Below, piece by piece: positions 47,121-58,965 of a stretch of 64,000 nt of DNA. A program made the position numbers and the translations under genes. The notes under the pieces were generated by a model. It searched no databases. It saw nothing but the letters and a program-made list of their open reading frames with translations, and was not told the DNA's origin. Origin of the DNA: Anaeramoeba flamelloides (Eukaryota; Metamonada; Anaeramoebidae); contig JANTQA010000032.1 of the NCBI GenBank assembly GCA_027625915.1, positions 11,610,001 through 11,674,000 of the forward strand. The letters run 5' to 3'. The number at the start of each line of letters is the position of its first letter. Within the stretch, counting starts at the first letter, position 1.

Positions 47121-48213
47121 ATTTTTTTCAAATTATGTTCATATTTTATCGGTAATTTCAAAAAGGTTTTCCCAAAAAAATTAATTTCCATTTTTAACAT
47201 TATCAAATTATCCTTTTATTTTGAATTTATTTGTGAATTTTATAAAAAAAAATTTTTTTTTTTACTCTAAACAAATTGTGTGTTTACCTGTATGAAAATA
47301 AACTTTTTTCATACATATTTTTGATTCAAATTAGAGGTCTTATCTTGAGAATGATTTGTGTAAAATTAGTACTTGTGTTCAGTGTTGTTGACTATTGAGA
47401 TAAACCCCAATTCATTATTTTTTTACACATCAAAATTTAATTTTTGAAAAAACTTTTTTTATTTGATCAATTCTAGAAGAAATACCATATTATAATCAAA
47501 GACTAATTGAAACATTTACATTGGTTAATAATTTACAATATTTACAATATAAAAAATAAATAATTATCAATATGAATAAATCATTGATATGTTAAAATTT
47601 TTGGAGAGAGTCTAAAAAAAAAATGTAAATGTACTATTATTTAAATTCTCTTTACATTGTTGACAAATTATAGTTTTGTAGATCATCAGATATTTTTATT
47701 TAAGTTTTTCTGTTTTGATAAAATCAACTTTAATTTAATGTCATACTTTCAAAAAATTATTTGAAAAATAAAACAGGCTTCATAATTAAAAAAAAAAATT
47801 AAAATAAACAAATGTAAAGAAGAACAATGGTTTCCATATGTACAAAAATCAAAATTATTTCCAATTTTTAATAAATTGTTGTAATGTTATTCTTTGAACT
47901 GTTTTTAATATGTGAGTAATTTTGATTTTTCTTATATTCACATAACTATTTATAAAAAATTATAAAAATTTCCCGTAAAAAAAAAATTCTTCAGGTAAAT
48001 TTAAGAGTAAATTTAAAAAAAAATTATAAATTCTTAAAATAATAAGAAAATATGTCGAAATTTGAACTTTGGGATAATTAGGAAAATGGACCAAACTTTT
48101 AAGAACAATTGTTTGTTTCTAAAACGGAGCCTTGTCACAAGTATAAAAAAACAATATTCAGATATTTATTATTTTTTTATTTTTTTCAATTTCAAAAAAA
48201 TTATATTTAATTA

Positions 48214-48411
48214 GAGTGAGTTCCACTTTCAAGACACAAACTTTGAACGAAATTTAAGGCACAAAAAAATCTCAAATTAAGGCACAAAATTTGCAATTTT
48301 TTTTTTAACAATTTATTTTTACTAGAATCTGAATTTTGTGCATTAATTTGAGATTTTTTTTTGTGCCTTAAATGTCGTTGAAAGTTTGTGTCTTAAAAGT
48401 GGGACCGGCTG
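48214..48411. mobile_element. Tc1/mariner-like palindromic MITE, copy 3
   Basis: This is about 198 bp, the same length as copy 1, flanked by TA at 48212-48213 and 48412-48413. The left arm reads GAGTGAGTTCCACTTTCAAG and the right arm CTTAAAAGTGGGACCGGCTG. The internal GGCACAAA units and T-rich loop match copy 1. Confidence 0.85.
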
Positions 48412-49239
48412 TAGAAAAAGGAATAAATTATTGTCTATTAGGGAATTTTACATAAATATTCTTTAAAGTTAAAACCACTACATTTCTCAATAAATCTTAA
48501 GTTAAAAATCTAAAAATCCAAAAAATTTGCAATGTTTAATTTCAACTTGTAAAAAAGATTTTTTTTATGCAACTCGGTTTTGGAAAAAATAATTTGATTC
48601 AGTTTGCCAAAAAATCAGAGAAAAACAATTACTCTCGGAAATTAAAAATATTCCCAAAATAACTTTTCAAAAGCCTCTGAATTCAACTTGAAAAATAAAG
48701 AAATACTTTTTAATTTGATTATTTCTAAATTATAATTAATACCATAATCTTAATTGTTTCAGAACAATAGACGTCTAGAGGTATTTTAAGATCACAATAA
48801 AAACTAGTCTCCGAAAGAATAACTTTTTTGATCAGAAAATAAATTATGACCAAAGCAATTTCGGTGGATAAAAGAAATTAAAAATATAATCAAATAACTG
48901 GTTTAAATAGGAAACATTTCGTTATTTATACTCCAAATAATTGAAAGAAATTATTACTTGATCTTTTGAATTTCAAAAAATTTAATAAAAATAAAATATA
49001 ATAAAATAGTTTTGAGTTCTGGTTATTTTTTTATTAAAATTTTAAAAAAAAACATTTTGACTGTGATTTAATTTTTTTTTCAAAATGTAATTGAAGTAAC
49101 CAATTAATAGATATTTATAGTATCAAATTAAATATATGATAATATATGTTGATAATTTATTCATAAAAGAAATATATTTAAACTAGAAAGAGAACTATAA
49201 ATCTAGATTTAAAAAAATAATAATGATAAAAAATAAAGA

Positions 49240-52200
49240 TTATTTGTCTTCCTCAGAAGATGAAGACGAAGTAGATGAATCATTATCACTTTTTTCTTTT
49301 TCTTCTTTTTCTTCTTTTTCTTCTTTTTCTTCTTTTTCTTCTTTTTCTTCTTTTTCTTCTTTTTCTTCTTTTTCTTCTTTTTCTTCTTTTTCTTCTTTTT
49401 CTTCTTTTTCTTCTTTTTCTTCTTTTTCTTCTTTTTTTTCTTTTTCTTCTTTTTCTTCCTTTTCTTCTTTTTCTTCCTTTTCTTTCTTTTCTTCTTTTTC
49501 TTCTTTTTCTTCCTTTTCTTCTTTTTCTTCTTCTTTTTTCTTTTCTTTCTTTTCTTTCTTTTCTTTCTTTTCTTTCTTTTCTTTCTTTTCTTTCTTTTCT
49601 TTCTTTTCTTTCTTTTCTTTCTTTTCTTTCTTTTCTTTTTTTTCTTTCTTTTCTTCCTTTTCTTTCTTTGGTTTCTTAGTATTTTTAAATTCTTCATTTA
49701 TTTCTTTATATAATTCTTGGATGACATTTTCAAATTTTTGATTCAATTGGAATCTTTTTAATTTCTGTGTGTCTGTTAAAAGGTTGTCTTCAATGGTAAA
49801 TAATGTCGACTCAAGGTAGATTTTTTTTGGAATTTCAAATCCTTTTAATCCATATTTTTGAGCAATCCTTCTTAAGTCTTCTTGAATTTCATTATTTGTT
49901 TCTTTTTTCTTACATAATTCAACAAATTCTTCTTGACTGACTTCATATTTTTCAATATTTGGGACAACGATTGCGACTGGGTAATTTTCGAAAGAACTAC
50001 CATAGACCCAGATTTGTGCTACATAAGGACTTTGAATAAAGTAATTTTCTAACTTCTCGACTGCAATATATTCACCTTGAGAAAGCTTGATAATATTCTT
50101 TTTTCGATCAATAATACTCAATGTTCCATTTTTATGGAATGTACCAATATCACCTGTTTTAAACCATCCATCTTCCGTGATCGCTTCTTTTGTTTTTTCA
50201 TCGTCTTTATAATATCCTGAAAAAACTGAATTTCCACGTATCCAAATTTCTCCTTTATCTTCTTTTGCAAAATAATTCATTTCAGCTACATCAACAAGTT
50301 TAATTTCAACACATGGTTTTGGTGCCCCTAAATTTTCCATAAATACCTCATGAATAAAGCCAAGTGCACCTGTTGCTGCGGTTTCAGTTAATCTATATTA
50401 TTATTCAATTAGAAATTATTAAATTTGTAAATAATGATGATTTATAATTAGAAACATAATTGTATTTTTAGTATTAAAAAAAAAAAAATAATTAAAATTT
50501 AAGAATATAAAATTTTTTTCATTAGTATAAAAGAAAAAGAATATATATGTAAAAAATATTAATTATTACCCATAGCCTTGAATAACATTTTTTGTAAAGC
50601 AAACTCTTAAAAAGTTATGATGTTCTTCTGATAATGGTGCAGAGCCTGAAATGATCATTCTAACTCTACCTCCAAGTTTTTGTTTTGTTTTTTTAAAAAC
50701 TACTGAATTCCAAAAGCCTGATTCCTTATTATTAGTTACTGCTTTTGTTTTTGATTTATAGCCTCGATTAAACATCCATTTTGAGATACCTCCTTTTTTA
50801 TCAATAGTATCTAAGACCTTATCATAAAGTCGTCCAAATATTCTAGGCACACCTGGGAAAATAGTTGGCCTAAGGGTTGTAATATCATCAATGATTTTTC
50901 GAATATCACCACAGAAAAATCCAATTTTTCCTCCTCGAATGATCATGAAAAATTCGACGATTCTTTCAAAAATATGTGCAAGTGGTAAGTAACTAATACA
51001 AACATCATCACTTGTTAAATCACATCCCTAAATAGATTAAGTTAAAAAAAAAGTATTAAAATATTATTATATTTATAAATTTTGGAGAAACTATATATAT
51101 ATTAAGATGTAATCCAACTTACACAGCCAATTCTATAGAAGTAATAATAATAAGATAAAAGGATTATAGAATTATAATAATAATAAAAGAAAAATAAATT
51201 GTGTCAAAAAATAAGTTTGTTTAGATTAAGAAAGAATAAATTTAAATCAATTTAAATAAAAATAATTATTATTAAAGATCATTTAAAAATGGAAAAAGAT
51301 TTTTTTATTTTTATTTATAAAAATACGTTTAATTAGTCTAAAAAATAAATTAATATTTTTAAGAACGCAGATGTTATTTTAATAAACATTTCAATGTACA
51401 TATCAATTATTTCTAATAATAAATACTTTATGAAACAATAAATTGTTAAATGTAAGTTGCAGATTTATATTATTGAATAAATATGAAATTTAACTTTTCG
51501 AAATTAATTTTCAAATAATTATTTTTATTCTAAATTAACTATTAATGTTTAATACAATAAAAATAATCTATTTTTTAAAATTATTAGAAAAATAGATTCA
51601 TCATATTTATTAGCCTTAGTGAATAATAGACCAATTTTTGAGTCCTTGAAATAATTCTAAATTTAAGTTCAGGAATTTGGAAAGAACAGTCAAGTACCGA
51701 CGGTACCTGGCTTTTCCAAAATTTAAAAGAGTTGAGTAAAATCTTTGATTTTTCTCTATTATTTCGAATTCTGGAAAAGCTAACGGTAAGTGCCGTGTTT
51801 TTTTTTTTCATTTTTGAAATAAACTGAAACTTGTTTAAATTTTCTGTTTATTTCAAAAATTAAAAAAAACCTAACGGAAGTGCCTAGGTTTTCCAGGGTT
51901 TAAAAGAATTGAGTGAAATATTTGATTTTTCTCTATTCTTTTTAATTCTGGAAAATCTAACGGCAAATAAGTGGAATTAACAACTCCGCTAAATAATAAA
52001 ATAAAAAAAATAATCTATTTTTTTCCTTTCATCACTACACCCTAAACTCTATTTAACCTTTTTCTGAAATGTAAAGGGTAAGGGTAAGAGTAAAAGTATA
52101 AAGAATGAAGGGAAGGAAGCACACAAAAAAAAAAAAAAAAAAAAAAAAAAAACAAGAAATGCTCAACAATCTGACTATTGGGGATTGTATGGTTTAGTAA

Positions 52201-54716
52201 TTGTGAAATATTCAGAATTTAAACTAACAACTTCTTTTTATGTTTGAATCGAGTTAAGAAAATCATTTAAACAAAGAGAACTAGTTATATAGGATATATA
52301 AAGAGTTGGCAGTATCCAAAGAATTTTTATTATTAGTAATATATAATGCTATAAGTGGTTGAGAGTCATCATTTACCACAAATAATTTCTATTTTTGTTA
52401 TGAAGGTTCGCTCAATTTCTCAGACAAATTAAAACAAACAATAAATTAGTGTTTTTAGTCTGATCATATATTTAATTTTTTTCTTTTTTGTTTAATTTAT
52501 AAAATTAAGAAAATAAAATTTTTTAGTTGTTTTTTATTGTAATTCTCATTTTAATTTGAAAGCATAAATGTCAGAAAGTTGAGTAAGTAAGTGTTTATAT
52601 AATCATCTTCTAAAATACAAAATTAGCCCTGATAATGAAGAATATAGACACAATCTCGGTAGAAAAATTTTCAAATGAAAACTAATTTTATTTTCTTTCT
52701 TTTAAGATTTTAATTGTTTAGAATTCATAAACTTATATTATTACACATTAAAGCTTTTATTATTACTATAAAATTGCTTGATTAGTCAATAATTAAAATC
52801 ATAAATCTAGATATCTATGATCTATCTCAAAAAATCAACATCGAAAAACGAGGCCATTTTTAGAAAAAAGCACCAAGAATCTACACTCAATTTCCAATTT
52901 GAATCGATTTGAATTGTAATTTTGAATACAACTGTGTTAGTTTGGAAGTTTTGCTCTTGGTTATTTTTGAGATCTTGAATTTTTTTTTCGATTTTTTTCA
53001 TTTTTAAAAATTAGTTATTTTTATCCAAAGTATTTTACAAAATCCTTACTTTGTCAAATTTAGAGGGTTACAAAACAACCACAGATTATCTTAAATCGAA
53101 TTAAATTGGTTTTGTATACTGGAAGAAAACAATTTGTTTTAAATCGAAGAAATTTAATCATTTGGAAATTTAAGATAAACAAACAAGTGTTTTTTTTAAT
53201 AATTTAGTTTTTCTAAATTACGAAATTCTTTGAAACATTCTATTATTTTGAATTGAATTTTTTGGAAATCTGAGATCCTCAGAAATTTTTTTTTGTTGAT
53301 TATTTTTTGACAATTCAAAGAAGGTCAATTTCACTATAATATTTTTGGGTTTAAGCCAATCTGAGTCTGGAGTAAATTCACGGTTAGTGACTAGACATCT
53401 AAAGTAAGGATTTTCTTTTGAAGAGAAACTTCTGTAACATCTATTTTTTTTGTCTTTATCTTTCTTTTTGATCCAATAAAATACAAAACAATCGAGAAAT
53501 TTTTTAATATTTTTTTTGACATCTCAATTGCCATACCAATTTAATCCTCTTAAAAGTAACTCAAGTAAACAAAATCACAGAGTGAAAAATTGTCGCTTTT
53601 GTTTCCAAACAAATCAACCAAAAAAAACTTTTGGTAATTTGGTTTTTTAAAACTGAAAAAGAGTAAATTTTTCGAAAGAAGAAATAAAAATAAAAATTTT
53701 CTTTTTGCAAAAAAAGAGAAAAAATTCACACAAAAAAAAAAAAAAAAAAAAAAAAAACTAAAAGAAAAAGAAGTAAATCCTTACAAAGCAGCATTTGAAG
53801 CGGAAAGACAATTTTTGTGAGTAAGTAAAACGCCCTTGGGTAAACCTGTTGTTCCTGATGTATACATGATTGAACAGAGTGTATCAGATTTTGGTTTAGT
53901 GTTAATGCCTTTTTTATAATGATTTTTCCCGATACGTAACGTCTGTGCAACAGTAAGCAATTTGATTCCAGCCTTTTTAGCCTCTACTTTCAAGCTCTTG
54001 TCATATTTACGATCCATACAAACGATTGTTTCTAAGCTTGGTACGTCTGTTTTCATTTCAATCAGTCTTGCGATTTTTGAGGCGTCACAAACAACAATTT
54101 TGATAGCAGAATGGTTCAAGATATGAGTAGAAGATTCTGGGCCAAGTGTATCATAAAGCGACACGACAACAAAGCTATAACTGTAACAGGCATATTCCGA
54201 TAATTTCCCTATTTGTTTTTTTTTCGGTTGAAGCAAATTTGTAAAAATAAATAAATAAAAAAAAAAAAAAATCGCTGAGAAACAAAAGTAAGAAAAAAAA
54301 AAAAAAATCAAAAAAGGAATAAAGCATAAATCTCAATCAAAAATATTCTTACACTCAATTCTATTTGGAGACCAGATTCCAAGTGAATCTCCATCAGTTA
54401 GTCCGAGTTTTAATAAACCAGCACCAAATTGATTTTTTCTTTGAGAAAAATCCTTGTATGAAATCCACTTGTAATCCGAATATTTGCCTTTGTCTTCTTC
54501 TTTGTCTGACTCAATTGGGAGCCTTGTGCCGAGATAGTCTGAATCCCCGTATTCTTTAACAGTGTGTTCAAAGAGTTCGTGAAGGGTAGTTACTCCCTCA
54601 TCAACATAATCCACCAACTTTCGGCCCTTTGTGTAGATGTGTCGAAGGATTTTTTCGCCAGTCTCCTCATCCTTTTCGAAGTATCCTTGGTTTTGTGATG
54701 ATTGTTCGTTTCCCAT
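49240..54716 (-). CDS. ACSL: Long-chain acyl-CoA synthetase (ACSL/FadD-like) with Lys/Glu tail
   Basis: The enzyme activates fatty acids to acyl-CoA via an acyl-AMP, usually on ER, peroxisome or other membranes. Exons (minus) are 54716-54353, 54208-53785, about 51027-50570 and 50392-49240, giving about 800 residues. Exon 1 starts MGNEQSSQNQGYFEK; an MG start could allow N-myristoylation. Joining exons 1 and 2 gives NRIEW|KLSEYACYSYSFVVV, and exon 2 has SLYDTLGPE and the AMP motif YTSGTTGLPKG. Exon 3 has DDVCISYLPLAHIFERIVEF; exons 3 and 4 form QGYG|LTETAATGALG. Exon 4 has DGWFKTGDIG, IIDRKKNIIKLSQGEY and LLTDTQKLKRFQL. Exon 2 ends in phase 2 but exon 3 (from the GCDLTSDD reading) starts in phase 0, so a micro-exon or another acceptor within the 2.75-kb intron is likely. 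After the usual end (VIQELYKEI) comes a tail of about 160 residues made of KKE and then KEE repeats. Confidence 0.92.
49288..49660. repeat. 9-bp minisatellite encoding the acyl-CoA synthetase tail
   Basis: Two adjacent homogeneous arrays lie in the last exon. At about 49545-49660 the unit is CTTTCTTTT (minus-strand codons give Lys-Lys-Glu); at about 49288-49540 it is CTTCTTTTT (Lys-Glu-Glu). They keep the frame because the unit is three codons. All six frames stay open here, so the several long frames seen on both strands are shadows except the one continuous with the enzyme. Confidence 0.9.
51690..51965. repeat. Hairpin array, copy 5 (in the acyl-CoA synthetase intron)
   Basis: Three hairpins in a row lie in the intron. 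The first runs from CTTTTCCAAAATTTAAAAGA and GTTGAGTAAAATC to GATTTTTCTCTATT and CTGGAAAAGCTAACGG. The second runs from TTTTTGAAATAAACTGAAAC to TTTTCTGTTTATTTCAAAAA and AAAACCTAACGG. The third runs from CCTAGGTTTTCCAGGGTTTA to TTAATTCTGGAAAATCTAAC. It opens with a GTACCGACGGTACC palindrome instead of the usual GTGCCGTAGAGTGCC. Confidence 0.8.
52805..53400 (+). repeat. Dispersed repeat family F, copy 2 (in the acyl-CoA synthetase intron)
   Basis: This is a direct repeat of 42240-42850, sharing GGCCATTTTTAGAAAAAAGC-like sequence near the left end and TTCACGGTTAGTGACTAGAC at the right end. It is non-coding. Together with hairpin copy 5 and A-runs (about 52127-52152 and 53730-53757) it accounts for most of the length of this intron. 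Confidence 0.75.
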
Positions 54717-55559
54717 AATAAAATATTTGAATTAGTTGAAGGTTAATAAAAAAAAAAAATAAAACGAAAAAAAATTTTTTTGTTAACTTATAAGAAAACC
54801 CTAATTTTCATTTCTGTGAGAATTTCAATCATATATTACGAATTTGGGTTAATTATGGTAAAATTCTTTTAATAGATGACGTATAAAAAACAAATTACAT
54901 TTTTCCAATAAAACCCTCTTAAAATCTCTCATTTGCTTAATTCCAAATGTTTTCCTTTTAGAAACAAAGGGTAAAATCGTAATTTTTTTCACATGTTTTT
55001 TTTTATTTGTTGACAAACAATATTTTTTTTCTATATTTGGGAATTTCCACTTTTTGGAAATTGTGTCTTGACATTACAATCAGAAGTATTGATTGAAAAC
55101 ACTTTATGGTTTATTTTTGTGTGTCAAAACAAAAAAAAATTCCTTTGTTTTTAAAAATGGAATATTCAAAGTATTAAACCATGTTCTCAAATTAAAATGG
55201 GTCAATTTTTACAATTTATGTTACTGTACAACACTGAATTTGGGATTCTATAGAATACCTCTATTAGTATCAATTTTGAAAGTCAATTACCTGATGTTTT
55301 TAGTAATTTTTAAAATAGGAATGAAATTTCAGAATTTTTCGTAATTTTCTAATCAAACGGAAATTTTACTTTTTTTTAATTGTCAAATAAATTTTTTCTA
55401 AACATTTACTCTTTTTTTGAGATAATATTTGACACATGATTGTTCATTTCAAGAATGTCTTTTTAAACAATTCAACTTTAATAATTCCATACCATTTTTA
55501 CTTTTAGCTTTATTCTCAGTTTCTTTGATCCTTGCAAATATACTGTTTTCAAAATATTT

Positions 55560-56010
55560 TCTACCAAAAAGTTAAATAAGTGTGACAAAAATAAAAAAGT
55601 AAGTTTCAATTTTATCGAAAACCCATACACTAAAAAACCAAATAAGTCGACAATAAATGGTTTATAAATATGGTGTTGGTTTCTTAAAGTTATATTATTA
55701 AAAATGAAATTTGAAAAATGAAGGATTGAATTAGAATATTTGTTTCATTTTATAGAGCAAATTTTGGAAAAGTGAAATTTGTTGAAAAAAAAACAATCAT
55801 TTCAAAATTAAGAGAAGATTACAAAAAATTTTCAACAAAATGCATTCTTAATTTAAATTTTACTTCAAACAAAGAAGGTGTTTACTCTCAAAATCGATTT
55901 GGACTTTGGTACTATTGGGTAGTGAATTAAATGTTTACTTCAGAACAAGAAGAAAAAAAAGAAAGAGATTATATTTTGAAACTTGGATTTTCGGTTTTGG
56001 GCAAGCATTC
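55560..56010 (+). repeat. Dispersed repeat family C, copy 2 (divergent)
   Basis: The block shares TATGGTGTTGGTTTCTTAAA, AAAAATGAAGGATTGAATTA, the CAACAAAATGCATTCTTAAT-like block and a right end with GGTTTTGGGCAAGCATTCTT with the copies at 38.3 and 57.0 kb. It is more worn than those two. Confidence 0.6.
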
Positions 56011-56979
56011 TTATGAAAACGAAAAAATCAATTAAAAAAAGAAACAAATTAAATTCAAAAAATAATTCATTATATTAATTTCAACCAAAACAATAACAAT
56101 AATTTAAATCATCTTAAGTTATCAAAATCGTAAGTGTTAGATTCGGTTTTGGAGATCTTAAAAAATAGTCAATTTTTCCAATAAATTTTCAATGAATAGA
56201 TCAATCAAAGAAAAACCCCATACTTAAAAAACAATATTAGAAAAACGATTTTCTTGTGATGAGTGCTCCATTTTGTCTTTAATCATTTGTTTTTTCTTTT
56301 GTTGATAGATTCTTCTTTTCATTTTGAATAATCTTCCCGGATTGAAAAACCTAAAGAAATTGTTTTCCAACAATCAGTAAAAATTAAAATGGATATTCTC
56401 TTTGACAGACAAATATATAAATTATCAATTAACCGTCAACCATTCTAATTGGGATATTGATTAAATATTTAAAATTTTCAATTTTCACCCTCTATACAAA
56501 GTCCAAACAACAAACCACAACCAAATTTGAAAAACTTATAGAGGAAGTAACTCAATATTAAAATCAAATTTATTGTTATTATATCCCCCCTATAAAAAGA
56601 TAAATTTCTTGAAAAACACCTCTTGTGATATTATTGGTTGTCAAATAAAGAGAACAAAGATTTCATTCACCTTTTCAAATAAAGATTTTATAAATCAGTG
56701 AACTTTTCAAATTCTTAATTATGAAAAGAAGCATAAATCATTAATTGGCTCTATTTAGAATTGGTGACTATGATTTTTTATATTAAATACTGAGTATTTG
56801 TTTTTTTTTGGAAAGATAAATAAAAATTTTGATCTTGTTCTTTTCAAATTGATACTAATTACTGTGTTTTTGTGTTTATGAAATTGGATTTTTCTCCCCT
56901 TTAGATCTTTCCTTGAAAATTTTTTTCAAAATTTAAAATTTAAAGTACGGTAGTCAAAATAAAACTTATAAAAAAATTT

Positions 56980-57430
56980 AATGCGTGTTTCGAAATATAA
57001 AGCGTGTTTTTTTTTTGTTATAGAAGACCTATACATTAACCAATCAAAGAAACTGATAATAAAGCCTAAAAAATATGGTATTGGTTTCTTAAAGTTCTAT
57101 TATTTAAAAAGAATTTTTAAAAATGAAGGATCAAATTGCAAAATTTATCTCAAAAAATAGGAGTAAATTTTTGAAAAGAAAATTATTAACACCAAAAAAA
57201 AACAAAAATTTCCAAAAAATTGAGAAAATTATGGAAAATTTTCAACCAATTCCATCCCTAATTAAAATTTTACTAAAAATTACCAGACCTTTACCTTCAA
57301 AATTGATTTGAACTTTGGTATACTATTTGGTAGTTGCTTGGGTGTTGCCTTGTAGAAGAAGAAAAAAAAAGCATGGATAATATTTTGAAAGAAGGATTAT
57401 AGCCTTTGTACAAGCATTATTTTGATCACT
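56980..57430 (+). repeat. Dispersed repeat family C, copy 3
   Basis: This is the closest relative of the copy at 38330-38790, in the same orientation and nearly collinear from TTGTTATAGAAGACCTATAC to TTTGATCACTG. It has an open frame of 62 codons from 57123 (MKDQIAKFISKNRSKF...), but the frame is interrupted in the sister copies, so no protein is claimed. Confidence 0.75.
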
Positions 57431-58237
57431 GTAGGTAACATTTATTGACATATTTTTTTACCATCAAGTTTTCCTTAATATAATGTAAATTCAATATATT
57501 CAAACAACTTTCTCAAATTAAAAATTAATCATATATTTTAAATTAATTAAAATGATTTTAAAATTTAAAACCAAAATTTAATTTTTCTTTTTGAGTCATT
57601 TTCACAATGAAATTATTCAGAACATTTTTTTTTTAATTTCTAAATTTAATAAAAGGTTAATAGATATATATTCAGAAGATTTAATCAATTCCCAAAATTA
57701 ATGGTTTAAAGTTACCCCATAAATTATGTTTTTTTTTTGGTTAAAATCTTATTTTTTTTTCAACATATAATTATTATCAACTCCAATCTAAATTCCAAAA
57801 TCTTTTGTAATATGTATTTGACTCTTAAAATAAACCTTTTTTGTTGACAATTTCTTCTCTGATAAAAAAATACCCTTTTGAACTGAACATTGTAGAAAAT
57901 TTTTGAATAGAAACCAAAATTATTAAAATAAACAGTATCAAATCTTGAACCAAAATATTTAGAAGGTTGCGGTATATTGGCTTTCATTACAATTGTAGAA
58001 AATTTGATACAAAAAGTTATTTTAGTAGTTTTATTTGTACAAAAAGTCTATAACTGGCTATTCCCAATCGAATCCAAATCCATTTTGAGATTGTTTGAAT
58101 ACTTTAATTATTGAAACTTCTTTTTTTTTTTATTATGGAAACACCTTTCTGACAACTTTAATTATGAATTCTTTTTTTTTAATATTTTTTCCCAAAAGCA
58201 ACTCAAATTAATAGACGATCAACAAAGCTTCACTTTA

Positions 58238-58671
58238 CTGTTGTGGAAAAAAAGCGAAACTGGGAAAAAAAGTGAAATACAGTTTTTAATTGGGAACATT
58301 ACTGAAAATTCAAATTAAGATCAATTAAAAAAAGAATAAATAAATAAATAACGATAAAATGAAGTATAAAAGACAATAACAGTTTTTTTAATACTATCTT
58401 TTAGTATGGGTTTTTCTTTGGTTGATCAATTATTAAAAATTTGTTCAAAAAATTGACTATTTTTGAGGATCTCTAAAACCACATCACCAATTTCGATAAA
58501 TCAAGTAGATTTAAATTGTATTTGTTGGATTGTTTGAAAATAATATAATGAGTTATTATTTGAATTTAATTGGTTTCTTCTTTTTATTGATTTTACTTTT
58601 CATTTTCAGTAAGGTTCCCGATTAAAAACCGTGTTTCACTTTTTTTCCATTTCACTTTTTTACCACAACGG
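58238..58671. mobile_element. PIF/Harbinger-like MITE, copy 2 (upstream of mevalonate kinase)
   Basis: The element is 434 bp, flanked by TTA on both sides (58235-58237 and 58672-58674). The left end is CTGTTGTGGAAAAAAAGCGA; the right end is CTTTTTTACCACAACGG. Inner arms share TTTTTAATTGGGAACATTAC-like sequence and its complement GTAAGGTTCCCGATTAAAAA. The outer 55 bp of each arm differ from copy 1, while the inner part is conserved, so these are two subfamilies. There is no transposase. It ends 290 bp before the mevalonate kinase ATG. Confidence 0.83.
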
Positions 58672-58965
58672 TTAGTAATTTTTAATTTTACTTGAATTTT
58701 TTTATAAAACAAACATTGGTGTAAACATTCTTTATAAATTTATTCTTCTTCAAGTAATTAAGCACCGATCTTTACTCAAATAATTTTTTTAGATATTTAA
58801 CCCCCTTAATATTAAAAATTGAAAACACACAACTAATACTCCAAACTATCAACACTTTAGCTGATTAGTTCAAAAATAAATGATCACATATAAATAGACT
58901 AAAAATGAAAAAATTACAAGATCATTTTTTTTCTTTTACTTCTCTCAAATCATTTCAAATATATT

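Larger units (their letters stand above)
45864..49239. other. Intergenic region, about 3.4 kb
   Basis: This lies upstream of the 598-residue gene and downstream of the acyl-CoA synthetase. It contains a family A copy (46500-47120), the 12.4-kb-like block at 48050-48125 and a mariner-like MITE (48214-48411). The 86-codon plus frame at 47010 lies inside or beside the repeat and is not supported as a gene. The remainder has no recognisable content. Confidence 0.5.
54717..58965. other. Intergenic region between divergent genes, about 4.2 kb
   Basis: The acyl-CoA synthetase runs left and mevalonate kinase right from this region, so it should contain both promoters. It holds two family C copies (55560-56010 and 56980-57430) and a Harbinger-like MITE (58238-58671). 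The block at about 56140-56230 matches, inverted, part of the MITE interior at 58404-58490, a sign that a further relative of that element lies there. The interval 57430-58230 shows nothing. The frames at 55093 and 57760 lack any recognisable features. Confidence 0.5.

Noticed and set aside
49209-49741. Long frames on both strands over the KKE/KEE array (poly-Lys, Ser/Phe and Leu/Phe proteins)
   Set aside because: A 9-bp purine/pyrimidine repeat opens every frame. Only the frame continuous with the acyl-CoA synthetase has homology upstream.
52070-52100. GGGTAAGGGTAAGAG stretch considered as interstitial telomere repeat
   Set aside because: Only two or three imperfect units; chance is enough.
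57123-57311. 62-codon Lys-rich frame
   Set aside because: It is part of repeat family C, and the frame is interrupted in the copies at 38.5 and 55.7 kb.
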